DNA of 64,000 nucleotides from Variovorax sp. 770b2 (GTDB taxonomy: Bacteria; Pseudomonadota; Gammaproteobacteria; Burkholderiales; Burkholderiaceae_C). This document shows, one piece after another, positions 60,764 to 64,000 of the stretch. The stretch spans positions 124,001 to 188,000 of the forward strand of contig NZ_FOXJ01000006.1 of NCBI RefSeq assembly GCF_900115685.1, given 5' to 3'. Position 1 is the stretch's first letter. Every line of letters begins with the position of its first letter. Under the pieces are notes generated by a model that was not told where the DNA came from, ran no database searches, and saw only the letters and a list, made by a program, of their open reading frames with translations. The position numbers and the translations under genes were made by a program.

Positions 60764-61734
60764 AGAACGCATTCGCCCTCACGCGCCGTGCGGCGGCTGT
60801 CGCGCTGCTCGCCGTGCCATTCCTCGCGCACGCGGCGGACTTCCCGTCCAAGCCCATCCGCTTCATCGTGCCCTACACGCCCGGCGGCACCACCGACCTG
60901 GTGGCGCGCACCGTGGGCCAGAAGGTGTCGGAAAAACTCGGCCAGCCGGTGCTCATCGACAACCGCGGCGGCGCGGGCGGCAACATCGGCATGGACGCCG
61001 TGGCCAAGGCCGCGCCCGATGGCTACACCATCGGCTTCGGCGCGATCTCGACCAATGCGCTGAACCCGCACATCTACAAGTCGATGGCCTTCGATCCGCG
61101 CAAGGATTTCACGGCGATCAGCCTGCTGGGCACCTCGACGATCGTGCTCGAAGTGCCGGCGAGCTCGCCGATCCGGTCGGTGCCCGACCTGATCGCCGCC
61201 GCGAAGAAGAACCCCGGCCTGCCCTACGCCACCGCGGGCGCCGGCACGTCGATGAACCTGGCGGGCGTGATGTTCGCGCAGATGACCGGCACCGAGCTCG
61301 TGCACGTCGCCTACAGAGGAAGTGGCCCGGCCATCACCGACATGCTGGGCAACAACATCGGCGTGATGTTCGACAACCTGCCGGCCTCGCTGCCGCACAT
61401 CCAGGCCGGCAAGCTGCGCGCGCTGGCGGTCGCCGGGCCGACGCGCTCGCCGTCGCTGCCCGACGTGCCGACGATGGCCGAAGCGGGGCTGAAGGGCTAT
61501 GCACTCGATCCGTGGTTCGGCGTGTACGGGCCGGCGAACCTGCCGGCGCCCGTCGTGAAGGCGCTGAACGAAGCCTTCGTCGAAGCGCTCGCGATGCCCG
61601 ACGTGAAGGCCAAGCTGCAGCAGGCCGGCTTCTCGCCGCGCGGCTCCACCGCGCAGGAGCTGGCGACGCTCACGCAGACCGAATACCAGCGCCTGGGCGA
61701 GGTCGCGAAAAAAGCCGGCATGACCGCGGACTGA
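60760..61734 (+). CDS. Tripartite tricarboxylate (Bug) receptor in the homogentisate operon
   Basis: 324 residues. A signal peptide (LTRRAAAVALLAVPFLAHA) is followed by DFPSKPIRFIVPYTPGGTTD, NRGGAGGNIGMDAVAKAAPD and VAYRGSGPAITDMLGNN, the Bug pattern. Its ATG overlaps the hmgA stop (ATGA). It probably binds an aromatic or carboxylic acid in the periplasm, either for uptake or for sensing. No tctAB is adjacent. Confidence 0.93.
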   Translation: MKNAFALTRRAAAVALLAVPFLAHAADFPSKPIRFIVPYTPGGTTDLVARTVGQKVSEKLGQPVLIDNRGGAGGNIGMDAVAKAAPDGYTIGFGAISTNALNPHIYKSMAFDPRKDFTAISLLGTSTIVLEVPASSPIRSVPDLIAAAKKNPGLPYATAGAGTSMNLAGVMFAQMTGTELVHVAYRGSGPAITDMLGNNIGVMFDNLPASLPHIQAGKLRALAVAGPTRSPSLPDVPTMAEAGLKGYALDPWFGVYGPANLPAPVVKALNEAFVEALAMPDVKAKLQQAGFSPRGSTAQELATLTQTEYQRLGEVAKKAGMTAD

Positions 61735-61745
61735 AGCACACCTTC

Positions 61746-61809
61746 AACCGTTCACGCTGGGCTTGTCGAAGCGCCGCGCAAGACTTCGACAAGCTCAGTC
61801 CGAACGGTT
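61746..61809. repeat. Long inverted repeat between the Bug gene and fahA
   Basis: 26-base arms (61746-61771 and 61784-61809) match in 22 positions when one is inverted. Each contains GCTTGTCGAAG or its complement CTTCGACAAGC. The loop is 12 bases. This sequence type is widespread in Proteobacteria as an intergenic repeat. Confidence 0.8.
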
Positions 61810-61855
61810 GCCGCACCGAACCGAACGAACCGAACACAGAAAACGAAAGCCATCC

Positions 61856-63127
61856 ATGACGACCGCACTGAACGCCACCCATGACCCCAAGCTGCGCAGC
61901 TGGGTCGCCTCGGCCAACGAGGCCGGCACCGACTTCCCGATCCAGAACCTGCCCTTCGGCCGCTTCCGCACGGCGGGCAGCAGCGAAGCTTTTCGCATCG
62001 GCGTTGCCATCGGCGACCAGGTGCTCGACCTGAAGGCCGCGGGGCTCATCGACACCGACGACATGAACGCGCTGATGGGCGCGAGCGCGAAGGACCGCCA
62101 GGCCCTGCGCGCCGCGATCTCCGCCGGCCTCGCCGAGGGCAGCAGCAAAGAGGCCGCATGGTCGAAGGCGCTGCTGGCGCAAGTCAAGGCGGAGATGACC
62201 GTGCCCTGCCGCATCGGCGACTACACCGACTTCTATACGGGCATCCACCACGCGACCACCATCGGCAAACTCTTTCGCCCCGATCAGCCCCTGATGCCCA
62301 ACTACAAGTGGGTGCCGATCGGCTATCACGGCCGGGCGTCATCCATCGGCGTGAGCGGCCAGGTCTTCAAGCGCCCGCAGGGCCAGACCAAGGCGCCCGA
62401 TGCGGCCGAGCCGAGCTTCGGCCCTTCGAAGCGCCTGGACTACGAACTGGAGCTGGGCTTTCTCGTGGGCCGCGGCAATGCGCTGGGCGAACCGATCGCC
62501 ATCGGCGACGCCGAAGACCACCTCTTCGGCGTGACGCTGCTCAACGACTGGTCGGCGCGCGACCTGCAGGCCTGGGAATACCAGCCGCTCGGTCCGTTCC
62601 TCGCGAAGAACTTCGCAAGCACCCTCTCGCCGTGGATCGTGACGATGGAGGCGCTGGCGCCGTTCCGCGCAAAGTTCGAGCGGCCCGCGCAAGATCCGCA
62701 GCCGCTGCCGTACCTCGATGCACCGTCCAACCGCGAGGCCGGTGCGCTCGACATCACGCTCGAAGTGCTGCTGCAGACCGCGAAGATGCGCGCCGAAGGC
62801 GTGCCGCCTGCGCGCCTCACGCGCGGCAACACCACCGAGGCCGCCTACTGGACCGCCGCGCAGCTGGTCACGCACCACACGGTGAACGGCTGCAACCTGC
62901 AGCCGGGCGACCTGCTGGGCTCGGGCACGCTCTCGGGCCCGAAGCCCGACGAGGCCGGCTCGTTGATGGAACTCACGCTGGGCGGCAAGCAGCAGATCAC
63001 GCTGCCCAACGGCGAGAAGCGCACCTTCCTGGAAGACGGCGACACGCTGGTCATGCGCGGCTACTGCGAGCGCGCGGGGGCGGTGCGTATCGGTCTGGGT
63101 GAAGTCAGCGGCACGGTGGCTGCCTGA
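61856..63127 (+). CDS. fahA: Fumarylacetoacetase
   Basis: 423 residues from the ATG at 61856. Metal and catalytic residues are seen in DYTDFYTGIHHATTIG (Asp and His), DYELELGFLVG (two Glu) and LLNDWSARDLQAWEY (Asp); GYHGRASSIGVSG is also typical. It splits fumarylacetoacetate to fumarate and acetoacetate, the last step of the homogentisate route. No maleylacetoacetate isomerase gene is present between hmgA and fahA or elsewhere in the window. It is convergent with the PBP2 gene. Confidence 0.96.
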   Translation: MTTALNATHDPKLRSWVASANEAGTDFPIQNLPFGRFRTAGSSEAFRIGVAIGDQVLDLKAAGLIDTDDMNALMGASAKDRQALRAAISAGLAEGSSKEAAWSKALLAQVKAEMTVPCRIGDYTDFYTGIHHATTIGKLFRPDQPLMPNYKWVPIGYHGRASSIGVSGQVFKRPQGQTKAPDAAEPSFGPSKRLDYELELGFLVGRGNALGEPIAIGDAEDHLFGVTLLNDWSARDLQAWEYQPLGPFLAKNFASTLSPWIVTMEALAPFRAKFERPAQDPQPLPYLDAPSNREAGALDITLEVLLQTAKMRAEGVPPARLTRGNTTEAAYWTAAQLVTHHTVNGCNLQPGDLLGSGTLSGPKPDEAGSLMELTLGGKQQITLPNGEKRTFLEDGDTLVMRGYCERAGAVRIGLGEVSGTVAA

Positions 63128-63140
63128 GGTCTGCGTGGTG

Positions 63141-63250
63141 TCCCCTCTCCCTCCGGGAGAGGGTCAGGGTGAGGGCAGTGGGCCTCACCACATCGTGCGG
63201 CCCCGATTGCCGCTCACCCTCACTCCAACCTTCTCCCCAAGGGGAGAGGG
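63141..63250. repeat. Pair of GC-rich hairpin repeats between fahA and the PBP2 gene
   Basis: CCCTCTCC/GGAGAGGG (63143-63163) and CTCCCC-AA-GGGGAG (63233-63246), with AGGGTGAGGGC and CTCACCCTCAC between. It is an intergenic repeat of a common type and probably ends both convergent transcripts. Confidence 0.6.
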
Positions 63251-63260
63251 AACAAGAGGT

Positions 63261-64000
63261 TCAGGGTGCCGGGGCGGCAGTCGTCGCCGCCACCGGCCAC
63301 GCCATTTCGCTCGCCACGCGCGGCTTGCCCATCGGCGCGGCGGCCTTGCCGGTCTTGATGGCGGCCATGTCGGCTTCGCTCGGGTACTGGTCCATCAGCC
63401 AGTAGTCGAACACCCGGCGCGCGATGGGGGCGGCAGCGCCGGCGCCCCAGCCCGCGTTCTCCACGACCACCGCGATGGCGATCTTCGGGTTGTTGACCGG
63501 CGCGAAGGCCATGAACAACGCGTGGTCGCGCTGGTGTTCTTCGAGCGCGCGGGCGTTGTACTTGGTGTTCTGCGCCTGCGTCACCGCCTGCGCCGTGCCG
63601 GTCTTGCCGGCCGCCTGGTAGCCCGCGCCCGCGAACACGCCGCGCGCGGTGCCGGCGGTGACCACGCTGGTGAGGCCCTCGCGCACCACCGCGACGTTGG
63701 CCGCCGTGAAGCCGAGGTTTTCCGCCGGCGGTTGCTGCAGCGGCACCACCTGCCCGCTCACCGTGTTGCGCGTGGCCAGCACGAGGTGCGGCTTGTGCTT
63801 CATGCCGCCGTCGGCCACGATGGCCGTGGCCTGCGCGAGCTGCAGCATCGTGAAGGCGTTGTAGCCCTGGCCGATGCCCAGCGAAATGGTCTCGCCCGCA
63901 TACCACTTCTTCGCCTCGGGCCGCTTGTAGGCGTTGCGCTTCCACTCGGTGCTGGGCAGCACGCCGCGCACCTCGCCGCCCAGGTCGATGCCGGTGATCT
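63261..64000 (-). CDS. mrdA: Penicillin-binding protein 2, C-terminal part (cut by window edge)
   Basis: The visible part is about 246 residues, ending at 63261. The KTG box is complete (AAGKTGTAQAV), with ISLGIGQGYNAFTMLQLAQA and DHALFMAFAPVNNPKIAIAV around it, as in MrdA/PBP2. ITGIDLGGEVRGVLPSTEW is read at the window edge. It crosslinks peptidoglycan during cell elongation, anchored in the inner membrane with the domain in the periplasm. The SxxK site and N-terminus lie outside the window. The last 30 residues are Ala/Pro-rich. Confidence 0.93.
   Translation of the reverse strand, partial: ITGIDLGGEVRGVLPSTEWKRNAYKRPEAKKWYAGETISLGIGQGYNAFTMLQLAQATAIVADGGMKHKPHLVLATRNTVSGQVVPLQQPPAENLGFTAANVAVVREGLTSVVTAGTARGVFAGAGYQAAGKTGTAQAVTQAQNTKYNARALEEHQRDHALFMAFAPVNNPKIAIAVVVENAGWGAGAAAPIARRVFDYWLMDQYPSEADMAAIKTGKAAAPMGKPRVASEMAWPVAATTAAPAP

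Overview
The window is 64 kb of very GC-rich, densely coded bacterial chromosome. Gene content (many Bug-type tricarboxylate receptors, an hmgA/fahA aromatic cluster, tctBA, an mlaEFD-type operon, several orphan substrate-binding proteins), short intergenic gaps with start/stop overlaps, and characteristic hairpin repeats point to a Betaproteobacterium of the Comamonadaceae, most likely Variovorax or a close relative. This assignment is inference from gene content and style; no 16S or other marker is present. I see no prophage, insertion sequence, CRISPR array, tRNA or rRNA.

Layout. 1-1333: start of a molybdopterin oxidoreductase (minus). 1.4-9 kb: amino-acid-type binding protein, coupled DUF2817/M20 hydrolases, lipoprotein glycerophosphodiesterase, argE and a DUF445 protein. 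8.9-11.5 kb: beta-propeller lipoprotein and a stand-alone MHYT membrane sensor. 11.5-19.2 kb: an acyl-CoA catabolic operon (biotin-dependent carboxylase beta and alpha, an SDR lacking the Tyr-x3-Lys pair, two isovaleryl-CoA-type dehydrogenases, two small alpha/beta-barrel proteins). 19.2-24.4 kb: LysR regulator divergent from a Bug receptor, esterase lipoprotein and M20 dipeptidase. 24.4-27 kb: RNA-biology block (DEAD-box helicase, SUI1 factor, DUF3820, glycine-rich RRM protein with a hairpin that can mask its Shine-Dalgarno). 27.2-29.2 kb: tctBA. 29.2-31.4 kb: a gene-poor 660-base gap holding a TauE/SafE remnant, a possible minus-strand sRNA terminator and an NtrC/sigma-54 promoter, then an ammonium transporter and a small gene of unknown function.

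31.6-38.1 kb (minus): ThDP enzyme, aminotransferase, binding protein, ALDH7-type dehydrogenase and IclR regulator, an amino-acid catabolic set. 38.3-45.1 kb: spermidine/putrescine-type ABC importer fused in one operon with a three-subunit flavin/iron-sulfur dehydrogenase. 45.2-47.1 kb: tetA/tetR-like divergent efflux pair with two operators. 47.2-49.8 kb: GMC oxidoreductase and LysR. 50-53.9 kb: MlaE(STAS fusion)-MlaF-MlaD plus a lipoprotein, retrograde lipid transport. 54-54.6 kb: leader ORF and pentapeptide-like protein. 54.7-63.1 kb: sirtuin and IclR on the minus strand, divergent from an aromatic-ring operon (MBL protein, flavin monooxygenase, DUF2783, hmgA, Bug receptor, fahA). 63.3-64 kb: C-terminal part of penicillin-binding protein 2.

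The least explained signals are non-coding: a roughly 100-base stem-loop element present twice in opposite orientation with a conserved 46-nt core but different, self-complementary arms; a second repeat family found at two operon ends and once in frame inside a monooxygenase gene; and several operator-like palindromes that match the neighbouring regulators.
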